Assembly: GCA_028292745.1 (NCBI GenBank)
Contig: JAQGLT010000095.1
Span: 1 to 59,718 of the forward strand
Length of the DNA: 59,718 bases
Origin: Polaromonas sp.
GTDB taxonomy: Bacteria; Pseudomonadota; Gammaproteobacteria; Burkholderiales; Burkholderiaceae_C
Direction: 5' to 3'
Shown here: positions 51,500 through 59,718 of the stretch, one piece after another
Numbering within the stretch: the first letter of the stretch is position 1
How the letters are laid out: every line of letters begins with the position of its first letter
Notes under the pieces: model-generated
What the model was told of the DNA's origin: nothing
What the model saw: only the letters and a program-made list of their open reading frames with translations
Database searches by the model: none
Made by a program: the position numbers and the translations under genes

Positions 51500-54058
51500 A
51501 TGTCCGATCCCGTAGGGCCGGTCTTTACCGGTGGCTTCGAAGAATTTGTGATTCAGGATGAAGCGGGGGAGGGGCATACGCTGCTTTTCCTGCCCGATCG
51601 CAACAACGATGCGCTGCAGCGCGAAAGCAAGGCGCCGGTTTTTTACTACATTCCCGAAAAGGTCCGCCTGGCCCGCAATGCCGCGACCAATGATTTCAAG
51701 TTCCGGCATATCCATTTCGTGGGGATTTTTGACGAGAGCACGGTCGGCATCGACAAGGGCGAAACGTCTGGCGGCGTGCTGTCGCTGACCACCACTTCAC
51801 GCTTTCCGCCCAGCGTGCTGAAACAGGCCGAAGCCCAGATCCTGGAGCGCTTCAGCGGCCGCAACGACAAATACTGGGGGCTGCGCACCCGCCTTGCGCC
51901 GCTGATCCGCATTGCCCCCATCACCGCCAACCAGACCGCCATTTCCAGCCTGGCACCGGACGCCTCGGGCGCGACGCCGGGCATAGGCGGCGGCGCGGGG
52001 GGCGGTGCCTTGCCCGCGCCAGCAGGCGGAGGCGAGCCGGGCAACCCCGGTGCGGGCGGTGGCGATCCCGGCGTGCCCGAGGGGCCGCGCAGCCGCGACT
52101 TCATGCAGCTGGGCTCGCGCTCTCCCTGGGCGCCGGTGCCGCATAACCGTGGTTTCCGTGGAAGCCAGCTCGACGCCTGGGCCTGGCGCATCCAGGGCAG
52201 CGGCCCGGGCTCGGTCACCGGCGGGGAAAACGCCTATGGCGGCGTGATCGGCCCGATTCCCAGCGAGATCGTCTGGGCCGGCTTTCATGGCACCTACAGC
52301 CCGCTGTTCGTGACGCAGAACCTGGTCATGCCGATGTGGTCGCAGCTCATGCGGGTGAAGATCACCGGCAGCTGGGAGCGCATCTTCCAGCACTTCTCGG
52401 CCCATGTGAATGCCCGCTACCTGTGGTTCTCCGCCGACATCAAGGCCGAGTTCAATAACCTGCGGGTCAACGGCGACATCAAGGTCGAGGTCGATATCGA
52501 CGGCACCATGCCGGGCGCGCAGGAGATGGAGAAGATGATCAACCAGCGCATCGACATGATCGTGCAGCAGTTCACCGAACAGGCCAAGAAGGTCATCTTC
52601 GATCCGCCGCCTCCGCAGGTGGAGCCTGCGCAGGCCTCGACCTCGGGCGGCGGCATTTTCGGCGCGCTGTTCGGCTACGGCGCCGGCGTGGCGCTGAAGT
52701 TCCGGCGCGACGAGACCCAGCTCGACCTGAAATATGAAGAAACCCGCTACTTCCGCTACAACCAGCCGCACACGATTTCCAGCTCGCTCGAAGGCTTCTA
52801 CAACGAGATCAAGAACGATCCGAAGGCCGAGGGCAAGTACTTCCAGCGCCTGGTGCTGGGCGACATTGGCCGCAAGATCATGCGCATCGTCAAGCCGGTG
52901 GTCAACTGGCCCGACAAGGCGCGCAACTGGGCCGGCGAGCCGGTGGCTTTCATCTCGGCGCAGATCGGCTACCCCGACTCGGGCGGGACGATTGGCTGGA
53001 AACCGGCCACTTTCCAGAAGAGCGATTCACCCGACCTGACCTTTCGGCCGGTCTGGGTGCAGTGGCGCAAGGGCGAGGTGTCCAATCCGCCGCCCTCGTG
53101 GGAGCTGGACGCCACCTACACCAAGCGGAAAATCCATCTGCTGGAGCCGCCCACCGAAAGCGAGTTTCCGTTCTTTCACATCGACGTCGAGCAGAATGTG
53201 ATCGACCTCGACCCGGGCCCCAACGGCACGCTGACGAACGACAACATCCTCGAAGCCCGCGCCGACTCGGCGGGCACGCTGGATGTGGGGCCCATCGCGC
53301 TCGGCGTGGAACTGCAGTCGACAGCGGAGATTGTCGAGATCGAACTGCGCGCCAAGGGGCAGCGCGCCGATGGCAAGAACCGCGCGGACAAGGTCACGCG
53401 CTTTCGCTTCCTGTCGGCCGATCAGATGGAGCCGCGCTTTTGGCGCATCTACACCGGCCAGGCCGACTTCAAGACCGACTACCAGTACCGGGTTCATGTG
53501 ACGGTTCGCGGCACCCTGACCACTAAGGGCCAGGCCTGGAGCGGCCCGTGGGAAAACGCCATCGGCAACGGCGCCATCATGATCAACGTGCCGATGGCCG
53601 ATGATCCCGGCGTCACCAAGCGGGCGCTGACAGCGCGCGAGATGTTCTCCGATGTGGCCGTGCGCGCGGCCGACGGGCTGGACGGCGCAGGGGCTGGAGC
53701 AGGCGCGCCGCCTGTCCCTTCGGATGCCGCGGCTGCGCCCGCCAGCGCCAGCGCACCGCCCCCGGTTCCCGGAGCTGGAACTGGAACTGGAACTGGAACT
53801 GGAACTGGAGCCGCGCCACCGCCTTCCGTGCCCGTGCCCGGACAACCCGTGATGTTGGAGCCCCAGGCTCCGCCGCGCGAACAACGCCAGGCATCGGGCG
53901 AAGTGAGCGGCTACCGGGTGGTCGAGGACACGGTGGAGGGCTTTGTCCACGACAACAGCCGGTCAGCCGGTGGCGCGCGAACGTCTGGGGCCGATAAGGG
54001 CGCCTCGCGCCAGCCTGCCTACAGCGGCCCGGACCCTGAAGGCTGGGTTCACACCTGA
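51500..54058 (+). CDS. Large hypothetical protein, first gene of the metacaspase operon
   Basis: The 852-aa protein has a good GAGGAG site before ATG 51500 and no signal peptide. Residues about 1-150 form an N-terminal domain (TGGFEEFVIQDEAGEGHTLL). A Gly/Ala/Pro linker (about 155-197) ends in GPRSRD. The central part (about 200-640) has long beta-rich stretches, including IKAEFNNLRVNGDIKVEVD and two predicted amphipathic or short hydrophobic segments near GGGIFGALFGYGAGVALKF. A second low-complexity region (about 727-800) contains a Gly-Thr repeat encoded by a hexanucleotide tandem repeat. I do not recognise any domain. It is translated with the next two genes from one promoter. Confidence 0.85.
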   Translation: MSDPVGPVFTGGFEEFVIQDEAGEGHTLLFLPDRNNDALQRESKAPVFYYIPEKVRLARNAATNDFKFRHIHFVGIFDESTVGIDKGETSGGVLSLTTTSRFPPSVLKQAEAQILERFSGRNDKYWGLRTRLAPLIRIAPITANQTAISSLAPDASGATPGIGGGAGGGALPAPAGGGEPGNPGAGGGDPGVPEGPRSRDFMQLGSRSPWAPVPHNRGFRGSQLDAWAWRIQGSGPGSVTGGENAYGGVIGPIPSEIVWAGFHGTYSPLFVTQNLVMPMWSQLMRVKITGSWERIFQHFSAHVNARYLWFSADIKAEFNNLRVNGDIKVEVDIDGTMPGAQEMEKMINQRIDMIVQQFTEQAKKVIFDPPPPQVEPAQASTSGGGIFGALFGYGAGVALKFRRDETQLDLKYEETRYFRYNQPHTISSSLEGFYNEIKNDPKAEGKYFQRLVLGDIGRKIMRIVKPVVNWPDKARNWAGEPVAFISAQIGYPDSGGTIGWKPATFQKSDSPDLTFRPVWVQWRKGEVSNPPPSWELDATYTKRKIHLLEPPTESEFPFFHIDVEQNVIDLDPGPNGTLTNDNILEARADSAGTLDVGPIALGVELQSTAEIVEIELRAKGQRADGKNRADKVTRFRFLSADQMEPRFWRIYTGQADFKTDYQYRVHVTVRGTLTTKGQAWSGPWENAIGNGAIMINVPMADDPGVTKRALTAREMFSDVAVRAADGLDGAGAGAGAPPVPSDAAAAPASASAPPPVPGAGTGTGTGTGTGAAPPPSVPVPGQPVMLEPQAPPREQRQASGEVSGYRVVEDTVEGFVHDNSRSAGGARTSGADKGASRQPAYSGPDPEGWVHT
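53777..53812 (+). repeat. Hexanucleotide tandem repeat (GGAACT)6 in the first operon gene
   Basis: Six perfect copies of GGAACT, flanked by GGAGCT and GGAGCC, encode alternating Gly-Thr. Since the unit is six bases, changes in copy number would keep the frame and vary linker length. Confidence 0.85.
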
Positions 54059-54138
54059 GCTGACTCCGCCCGGCACGGCCGGCCAGGCGCCTTGCCGCCA
54101 GGCCGGCCCTACTGATCGTTACTTTTGCGGGGTGGTCC

Positions 54139-57100
54139 ATGGCAATCTCGGCAACTCTCGACCCATCGTCCTGGCGCGAGCCGGTTCTGGAGCAGCTTCC
54201 CGAGCGGCTGCAAAGGCCCGAACGCCCGGCGCAGCCCGAGCAAACCGGGCCGCCGGAAAATATACGGCTGGTCGCTTGCGACGGCAGCCCGGTGCGCTAC
54301 GGCGTGCTGGACGTCCCCCGCCTTGTCGCCGGGAAAACCTCGCCCCGGTTTTCGCTGGTTCTGCTGTTGTCCCGCGCGCCCGCCGCGGGGGAAGAGGCCA
54401 TCGGCCCTCTGCTCCTGTCGAGCTACCTGGGCATGGAGCTGGACTACCGGCTGCCGGCAGGCGTTGCCGGGCAACTGCAGGTCGAGCCGCTTTTTGCGCG
54501 CCAGGCAACGGTCGGGCTGCATGCCGGGGGGGCAGCGGCCGTGGCCGTGGCCAGCCTGAGCACGCCGCTGCTGCGCGGCGCGCTGCATGCGCCGCTCACG
54601 CGTGAGCAGACCTTGGCAGTGCTCGATGCCCTCGATGGCGCGGCGGGTCCGCTCACGCTGCAGGCCCGTATCACCTACCGCGCCGCCGCGCCGGCCGCGA
54701 GCTTTACCTTCGACACGTCCCCGGCCGACGTATGGGACCGCCTCAAGGCCCATGCCATTGACGGCGCGGTGTCCGAAGAGGCTTTTCGCCAGGTGTTCGA
54801 CGGGCTGAACCTTCCCGCTGAGGCGTTCCCCGCGTTTCGCCGCGTGTGCCAATGCCTGCTGGTGCCGGACCCGCAGGCCGCGTTGCTTGGCCGCCGGCCC
54901 GCCCCGGCCTCCACCCGCCTGCAGGAGGAATGGCGCCAGGCCAGCATGCGCCACCTGGACCTGTGCTGCCCGCTCGAAGCCGTGCTGGGCAACGCCTTGA
55001 CTGCGGCCGACCGGGCGGCCTGCATCAGCGTGGTCGGCCCCTCCGGGAGCCTGGACGGCGGGCCGCTGCTCAAAACCTTGAGCCGCAGCACCTCGCGCAC
55101 GGCCCGGGGGGCCATTGGCATGGGCGCCATGCTGGCCGGCGGCAAGGTCCAGACCGTTGCCGCCACCTTGCAGCCTTCGGCGCGGCCGTCGGCCACGGCG
55201 CACCTGCTGGCTTCGGAGGCAATTCGCATCCAGCAACCCGTTTCTGCCGCCGCTGCAGCGCCAGCGCCGGCTGTCTCCCTCGCAGCCCACTATGTGCTGC
55301 CCGAGGCGGTTTTCCTCAGCCCCGCGATCATGGCCGTTTCGCTGCCGGTCCTGGGCAACTTGGATGCGCCGCTGCTGAACGACAAGAACAACCCTGCGCT
55401 GCGCTGGTATCTGCCGGCCCTCACGCTGGTCAAGCCGGCGCCCAGCGATGCGCCGGAGGGCAGTGCCTTTTTATTTGAACTGGAGGGGATCGGCTCGGGC
55501 AGTTCGGGCCGGCCGGCGATTCGCGCCACGCTGCGCTTCACGCTGGCGCTGTCCGCCTCCGCCGCCGCCACCGCCGCGCTGGCGGCCACCCCGCGCCTCG
55601 CGGGCCGCATGATCGAGCCGGTGCAGCCCTCGGTCACGCTGAGCATTCCGTACATCGACGAGATTTCAGGCACCCTGAAGCGCGCGTCGTACCGGGGGAC
55701 CACCGCGCGGGCCGGCGACCGGCTGCAGGTCACGGTGGAGCTGCTGAACGACGCCGCCCGGACCGCCTATGGCGCACTCTCGACGCCGGGGTTTCAAAGC
55801 GAGGCTGCGCGCCTGGAGGTGGCGTACCAGTTTTCCGCCTATGTCCCGGTCTTCAACCGCCCGCAGCTGGTGCTTGGCGGAAAAATCTCCCATGCGGTGC
55901 TGCTGCAGAGGCCGCGCGACGATGCGGAGGCGATTTTCGTGGCTTCGGGCGGGCGCGAGTTCATTGTCCGCCCGGGTGCGGCGCACCTGGCGCCGCAGAA
56001 CTTCACGCTGGCCGGGCGCATTTCAAACTCTGCCGCCGCGCTGGCCCTGCCAGACAAGATTGAATACGCCCAGCGCACCACCATCCGGCAGCAGTCGCTG
56101 GAGGCCTTTTTCCCGTGCGCCGAACTCGGCAGTTTCTACCGTGAGAAACAGGCCGCCGCCACCGTGGCCATCGGCTGCGCAGAGGCGTACCGGCTGGGCC
56201 AGGCATCGCCGCTGACGTACCAGGAAGTGGTCGCGCTCAACCGGCCCGGCTACCGGGTGTTTCGCAACCTCAAGCAGCCCGGCCGGTTTTTGCTGGTGCC
56301 GCTGGCGTATGAAATCACCCGCTATGCGCCCGACACGCCCGAGCGCGCCTACCGCCCGGCCCTGATTGTTTACGCGGCCCTGGACGCCGAACGGCCCGAG
56401 AACAACCGCATCCGCTTCGAGGCCATGCTGGGCCCGGCCTTGTCGGCCCATGAATTCGAGGATTTGCGGCGCCGGCTGCTGCTGGAGGCCGCCAGCCCGG
56501 TTCTGGAACTGCCCAACATGCTGGCCCAACGGACGGAATTCAGCTGGAACCTGACCGCGACGCCGCCGGTTGAAGCGGTGACCTCGGCCACGCCCGAATG
56601 CCTGCATGCGGCGCTGTCCACCGACCTGGCCAGCGCGCTGCTTCTCAAGACGCTGATCCAGAACACCGGCCTGACGGGCGCCGCCCGGTTTTTCATGGAA
56701 GACGCAAGCGTGGTCACGTCGGCGCTTTCGGTGCACCTGGGCCGCATCACCGGCCCCTGGCTGGCCGGCCCGGTCGCGTTGCAAGCCAATGGCGACACGC
56801 TGCAGTTGACAAACCGGATCGAGAGCCCGGTGGCCGTGAAGGATGTGTACCTGTTCAATGGTTCGGCCGAACCGGTCCGGGTGCCGGTGGAGGCGGCGAT
56901 CGCGCCGGGCGCCTCGCGCGACATTGCCGCGCCAGGCCCGTACACGGTCGCGCAGGCCGATTGCGCCGCGATGGCCGGCAGCAGCCCGACGTTCGAGGAG
57001 GTCCGCGCCATGATCGAGGAGATCCAGTGCAACGTGGTGTTCCTGGATGTCGTCAATTATGAAAATCACGGCCTGACCCGGATCGACATCGATGCGCGGC

Positions 57101-57321
57101 TGCAGGGCGTGCCCGGCGTTTTTCGGGTCGGCATGGACAAGCGGCGCGGCGCCGTCAACTTTTTGCTGCCGCTGACCACCTACCTGGCCACCCGCATCGT
57201 CGAATTCCAGCTGACCCGGGTTTTCGCGGGCCAACCCGATCAGGTGACAGCCTGGCGAGCGTGGGACATGGAGGCCAACAGCAACATCGTCACCGTCACC
57301 GCTGAAATGATTTCCGGTTGA
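54139..57321 (+). CDS. Very large hypothetical protein, second gene of the metacaspase operon
   Basis: The 1060-aa protein begins MAISATLDPSSWREPVLEQL. There is no signal peptide or obvious transmembrane helix. It is rich in Ala, Leu, Pro and beta-type patterns (LTLSIPYIDEISGTL type strands; YRVFRNLKQPGRFLLVPLAY), with Ala/Pro segments near 370-390. The C-terminal ~150 residues (NVVFLDVVNYENHGLTRIDI, VNFLLPLTTYLATRIVEFQL) look like a further beta domain. No homologous family is recognised. The gap to the upstream gene is 80 bp, with a palindrome GGCCGGCC..GGCCGGCC, and to the metacaspase gene 26 bp, so co-expression is likely. Confidence 0.85.
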   Translation: MAISATLDPSSWREPVLEQLPERLQRPERPAQPEQTGPPENIRLVACDGSPVRYGVLDVPRLVAGKTSPRFSLVLLLSRAPAAGEEAIGPLLLSSYLGMELDYRLPAGVAGQLQVEPLFARQATVGLHAGGAAAVAVASLSTPLLRGALHAPLTREQTLAVLDALDGAAGPLTLQARITYRAAAPAASFTFDTSPADVWDRLKAHAIDGAVSEEAFRQVFDGLNLPAEAFPAFRRVCQCLLVPDPQAALLGRRPAPASTRLQEEWRQASMRHLDLCCPLEAVLGNALTAADRAACISVVGPSGSLDGGPLLKTLSRSTSRTARGAIGMGAMLAGGKVQTVAATLQPSARPSATAHLLASEAIRIQQPVSAAAAAPAPAVSLAAHYVLPEAVFLSPAIMAVSLPVLGNLDAPLLNDKNNPALRWYLPALTLVKPAPSDAPEGSAFLFELEGIGSGSSGRPAIRATLRFTLALSASAAATAALAATPRLAGRMIEPVQPSVTLSIPYIDEISGTLKRASYRGTTARAGDRLQVTVELLNDAARTAYGALSTPGFQSEAARLEVAYQFSAYVPVFNRPQLVLGGKISHAVLLQRPRDDAEAIFVASGGREFIVRPGAAHLAPQNFTLAGRISNSAAALALPDKIEYAQRTTIRQQSLEAFFPCAELGSFYREKQAAATVAIGCAEAYRLGQASPLTYQEVVALNRPGYRVFRNLKQPGRFLLVPLAYEITRYAPDTPERAYRPALIVYAALDAERPENNRIRFEAMLGPALSAHEFEDLRRRLLLEAASPVLELPNMLAQRTEFSWNLTATPPVEAVTSATPECLHAALSTDLASALLLKTLIQNTGLTGAARFFMEDASVVTSALSVHLGRITGPWLAGPVALQANGDTLQLTNRIESPVAVKDVYLFNGSAEPVRVPVEAAIAPGASRDIAAPGPYTVAQADCAAMAGSSPTFEEVRAMIEEIQCNVVFLDVVNYENHGLTRIDIDARLQGVPGVFRVGMDKRRGAVNFLLPLTTYLATRIVEFQLTRVFAGQPDQVTAWRAWDMEANSNIVTVTAEMISG

Positions 57322-57347
57322 TCCGGCTAACCCAAAGGAGTGCTCAA

Positions 57348-59024
57348 ATGGCTAAAGGAATTTCTGTCCACATCGGGCTGAATTACGTGGACCCGGCTGC
57401 CTACAACGGATGGGACGGGGAACTGGCGGGGTGCATCAACGATGCCCGCGACATGAACGAGATCGCCGACAGCCTCGGCTACTCCTCGACGCTGCTGATC
57501 GACGCCGAGGCATCGGCCGCCGAAGTCACGCGCGCCATCGGCCAGGCGGCGCGCCAGCTGGCTTCGGGCGATATCTGCCTGGTCACCTACTCCGGGCATG
57601 GCTCGCAGATGAACGACGTGACCGGCGACGAGCCCGACGGCAAGGATGAAACCTGGGTGCTCTGGGACCGCCAGCTGCTCGACGACGAGCTGAACGGCTT
57701 GTGGTCCAGCTTTGAGCCCGGCGTGCGCGTTTTCGTGCTGTCGGACAGCTGCCACAGCGGCACGGTGGCGCGCGTGGCCAGCTTCAAGCGCAAGTTCCGC
57801 AGTGCGGAGTTCGCCGCGCAGTACGACCGACCCGTCAATCTGGCGCCTCGCATCCGGGCCGCCGACCCGGCCGCCATGCATGCCAACTACCTGGCCAATC
57901 GAAGCAACTACGAGGTCAGCCAGTGGACGCACCGCCCGGCCGTCACCGCCAGCGTGGTCCTGATCTCGGGCTGCCAGGACAACCAGCTCTCGTCCGACGG
58001 CGATGCCAACGGCCTGTTCACGCAGCGGCTCAAGGAAGTCTGGAACGGCGGCTCCTTCAGCGGCAACTACGCGCAGTTCCATTCGGCCATCGTCGCGCAG
58101 ATGCCGTCGGACCAGACACCCAACCTGTTTCGCACCGGGGTGGCGAACACGGCCTTCGATGCGGAAAAGCCTTTCACGATAGGCGCGGGCAGCGCGGGAT
58201 CGGCTGGTGGCGGCATGTCCATTTCGGCGCCGTCGTCGTTCGCCAACAGCGCCACGCCGCTGACCTTCGCGGTGGCGGTGCCTTCAGGGCACTACTTCGC
58301 GGTCGAGGTCGCCACGCAGGCCAGTCTGTTCAACAGCACGGTCAATGGCGCGCAGCGCAACGACGCTAATTTCTATGCCTCCTGGAAGGTCACACCGTTC
58401 CGCCAGGGCAGCACCTTCACCCTGCCGGTCGATGCCTGGAACCGCCTGCGGCAAGGGGCATCGCAGCTGTACTACCGCCTCTGGTGCACGGCCAGCCCGA
58501 CCAGCTGGGTGAACTACCAGGTGAGCGTGAGCGAGAGCAACGCGGCCTCGGCGCCCAGCGTGACGCTGACCGCGCAAAGCAGCACCGGCAGCGGCGCCGA
58601 AGGGGGCGTGCCCGCCATCACCGCGCCCACCGCCTTCCAGGCCAACGGCTCGCCGCCGCGCTTTCAGGTCAACCCGGGCGCGGGACGCTATTTTGCGGTC
58701 GAGGTATCGACCAACAGCTGGTACTTCACCGACAAATACAGCGCGCAGCGCAACGACGACAACTTCTATGCCTCATGGAAAGTCACGCCATTCCAGTCGT
58801 CCGCCCTGTACCCGATTGCCTTCGAGTTGCCGGCGGCGGCTTGGACCCGGCTGCGCGACAACGCAAGCAACGGCCGGCTTTACTACCGCATGTGGTGGAC
58901 CGAATCGCCCACGCAGTGGGTCGGGCATGGCTGCACCACGCCGAACAGCGCTGGCCAGAATGCGCCGAGCTTTACCCTCACCCGCGAGTTTGACCGGGAC
59001 CTGCTGACTCAGTCGGGCAAGTGA
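57348..59024 (+). CDS. Metacaspase-like (type I, p20) protease with two C-terminal repeat domains
   Basis: The 558-aa protein has an AAAGGAG site before ATG 57348. The N-terminal caspase-fold domain (about 1-275) contains the catalytic His84 in VTYSGHGSQMNDVTGDEPDG and Cys135 in LSDSCHSGTVARV, the same pattern as yeast and bacterial metacaspases (HGxQ...GDExDGxDE and DSCHSG). Metacaspases of this type usually cleave after Arg or Lys. A Gly/Ser linker precedes two repeats (about 290-408 and 423-546) that share YFAVEV, QRND-NFYASWKVTPF, RLR and LYYRxW. No signal peptide. Function in this operon is unknown; see findings. Confidence 0.92.
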   Translation: MAKGISVHIGLNYVDPAAYNGWDGELAGCINDARDMNEIADSLGYSSTLLIDAEASAAEVTRAIGQAARQLASGDICLVTYSGHGSQMNDVTGDEPDGKDETWVLWDRQLLDDELNGLWSSFEPGVRVFVLSDSCHSGTVARVASFKRKFRSAEFAAQYDRPVNLAPRIRAADPAAMHANYLANRSNYEVSQWTHRPAVTASVVLISGCQDNQLSSDGDANGLFTQRLKEVWNGGSFSGNYAQFHSAIVAQMPSDQTPNLFRTGVANTAFDAEKPFTIGAGSAGSAGGGMSISAPSSFANSATPLTFAVAVPSGHYFAVEVATQASLFNSTVNGAQRNDANFYASWKVTPFRQGSTFTLPVDAWNRLRQGASQLYYRLWCTASPTSWVNYQVSVSESNAASAPSVTLTAQSSTGSGAEGGVPAITAPTAFQANGSPPRFQVNPGAGRYFAVEVSTNSWYFTDKYSAQRNDDNFYASWKVTPFQSSALYPIAFELPAAAWTRLRDNASNGRLYYRMWWTESPTQWVGHGCTTPNSAGQNAPSFTLTREFDRDLLTQSGK

Positions 59025-59718
59025 CGCGCCAGCAGCGCCGCCACATGAATCGCCTCGCGCTGCGCGCCGTCGCGGATCTGGTGGCGGCAGCTGGTGCCGT
59101 CGGCCACCACGATGGCGTCCGGCTGCTTGCGCACGGCCGGCAGCAGGCTGAGCTCGGCCATCTTCATCGACACCTCGAAGTGGCTGGCTTCGTAGCCGAA
59201 GCTGCCCGCCATGCCGCAGCAGCTGGACTCGATCAGCTCGGGCTGGGCGCCCGGAATCAGCTTGAGCACCTCGATGATGGGGCTGACCGCGCCGAATGCC
59301 TTCTGGTGGCAGTGGCCGTGCAGCAGGATGGGCTGGCTGATCGGCGTGAGCTTGGCCTTGAGCGCGTCAAGCCGGCCCGCTGCCGCTTCACGGGCCAGGA
59401 ATTCCTCCAGCAGCAGGGCCTGGTCGCTGATGGTTTGCGCCGCCTTGCCCAAGCCCATGACCAGCATTTCGTCACGCAGCGTCAGCAGGCATGATGGCTC
59501 CAGCCCGACGATGGCGATGCCTTTCTCGGCAAAAGGGAGCAGGGCGCTTACCAGCTCGGTCGCCTTGGCCCTGGCCTTGTCCACCATGCCGCTGGCCAGG
59601 TAGGTGCGGCCTCAGCACATGCTTTTGCCGTCTGCTACTTTTTTGGTAGCAACATGCGCTGTATAGCCGGAGGCCAGCAGCACTTTTAATGCCGCACCAG
59701 CGTTGCCCGGCTCGAAAT
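59009..59718 (-). CDS. CCG-domain Fe-S oxidoreductase (C-terminal part) with in-frame UGA
   Basis: The visible part of this gene (runs off the right edge) is the C-terminal CCG domain of an Fe-S/FAD-linked oxidoreductase of the glycolate or D-lactate dehydrogenase type. After FEPGNAGAALKVLLASGY and an unusual segment (HVATKKVADGKSMC), UGA is at 59612-59614, then GRTYLASGMVDKARAKA, GLEPSCLLTLRDEMLVMG, LHGHCHQKAFGAV and SCCGMAGSFG. Homologues read CCG at the UGA position, so either selenocysteine replaces the second Cys or the gene is broken there. The 3' end overlaps the metacaspase gene by 16 bp convergently. Confidence 0.85.
59581..59604 (-). promoter_or_regulatory. Possible bacterial SECIS-like hairpin after the UGA
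   Basis: Directly downstream of the UGA on the minus strand, CC(T)ACC can pair with GGTGG, with an inner GCC-AGC-GGC. The loop starts about 18 nt after the UGA, inside the usual bSECIS window. The hairpin is short and may be chance. Confidence 0.3.
59634..59663 (+). repeat. Dispersed palindromic repeat, partial copy 14 (inside the Fe-S oxidoreductase)
   Basis: GCTACTTTTTTGGTAGCAAC followed by ATGCGCTGTA resembles the phaZ copy. It is in frame and encodes the odd segment just before the CCG/UGA site. Confidence 0.55.

Noticed and set aside
59612..59614. UGA as simple proof of a pseudogene
   Set aside because: Homology is intact on both sides and the UGA falls exactly at a Cys position of a catalytic motif, so selenocysteine remains open and the gene is not called a pseudogene.

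Overview
This window looks like chromosome from a betaproteobacterium of the Comamonadaceae, most likely Polaromonas or a close relative. That is an inference from familiar protein families and gene neighbourhoods (rpsF-priB-rpsR-rplI-dnaB, zapA-6S RNA, dusA, ahpC/ahpF, ppsR/ppsA), the high GC content, and a dispersed GCTAT..ATAGC / GCGCA..TGCGC palindromic repeat that I associate with this family. No database was searched.

Layout. 1-630: the edge of an integrated element, with the N-terminus of a tyrosine integrase running off the left end and a 45-bp 3' fragment of tRNA-Asn that acts as the attachment site. 0.7-4.3 kb: stress genes (universal stress protein, a small Lys/Ser/Gly-rich protein, ahpF and ahpC); ahpC has a near-consensus tandem OxyR site abutting its promoter. 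4.3-7.7 kb: divergent ppsR and ppsA (PEP synthase and its regulator). 7.8-11 kb: rpsF-priB-rpsR-rplI and dnaB. 11-15.5 kb: a hypothetical protein, a lipoprotein M14 peptidase, dusA and a GntR/FCD regulator. 15.6-22.9 kb: the methylmalonyl-CoA arm of propionate metabolism (B12-dependent mutase, MeaB chaperone, propionyl-CoA carboxylase beta and alpha, and a VOC protein that is probably the epimerase). 23-26 kb: an orphan RsxB-type ferredoxin and an intracellular PHA depolymerase. 26-33 kb: a DODA-type dioxygenase and a dpp peptide ABC transporter (BCDF, then A). 33-36 kb: an IS630 relic, a hypothetical gene, a SWIB protein, 6S RNA, zapA and a ZapB-like gene. 36.2-44.7 kb: a cobalamin riboswitch and a B12 scavenging cluster (btuB, two BtuF-like proteins, a cobU relic, btuC, btuD, cobO, cobQ), which would supply the mutase. 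45-51 kb: a secreted hypothetical protein, a quinone reductase-UbiA fusion, a GDPD lipoprotein, a dienelactone hydrolase and a NYN-LOTUS protein.

51.4-59.0 kb is the most unusual part. A single-promoter, three-gene operon encodes two very large leaderless proteins of no family I recognise (852 and 1060 aa) followed by a type I metacaspase-like protease carrying two C-terminal copies of an unknown ~115-residue repeat. I propose it as an undescribed metacaspase-centred system. At the right edge, a convergent CCG-domain Fe-S oxidoreductase has an in-frame UGA exactly where the second cysteine of its CCG motif should be: either a selenocysteine or a nonsense mutation.

Across the whole window at least fourteen copies of one composite palindromic repeat occur. 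Several lie inside genes and are read through in frame (meaB, pccA, rsxB, phaZ, btuD, the cobU relic and the Fe-S oxidoreductase), resembling the protein-coding palindromic elements known from Rickettsia.
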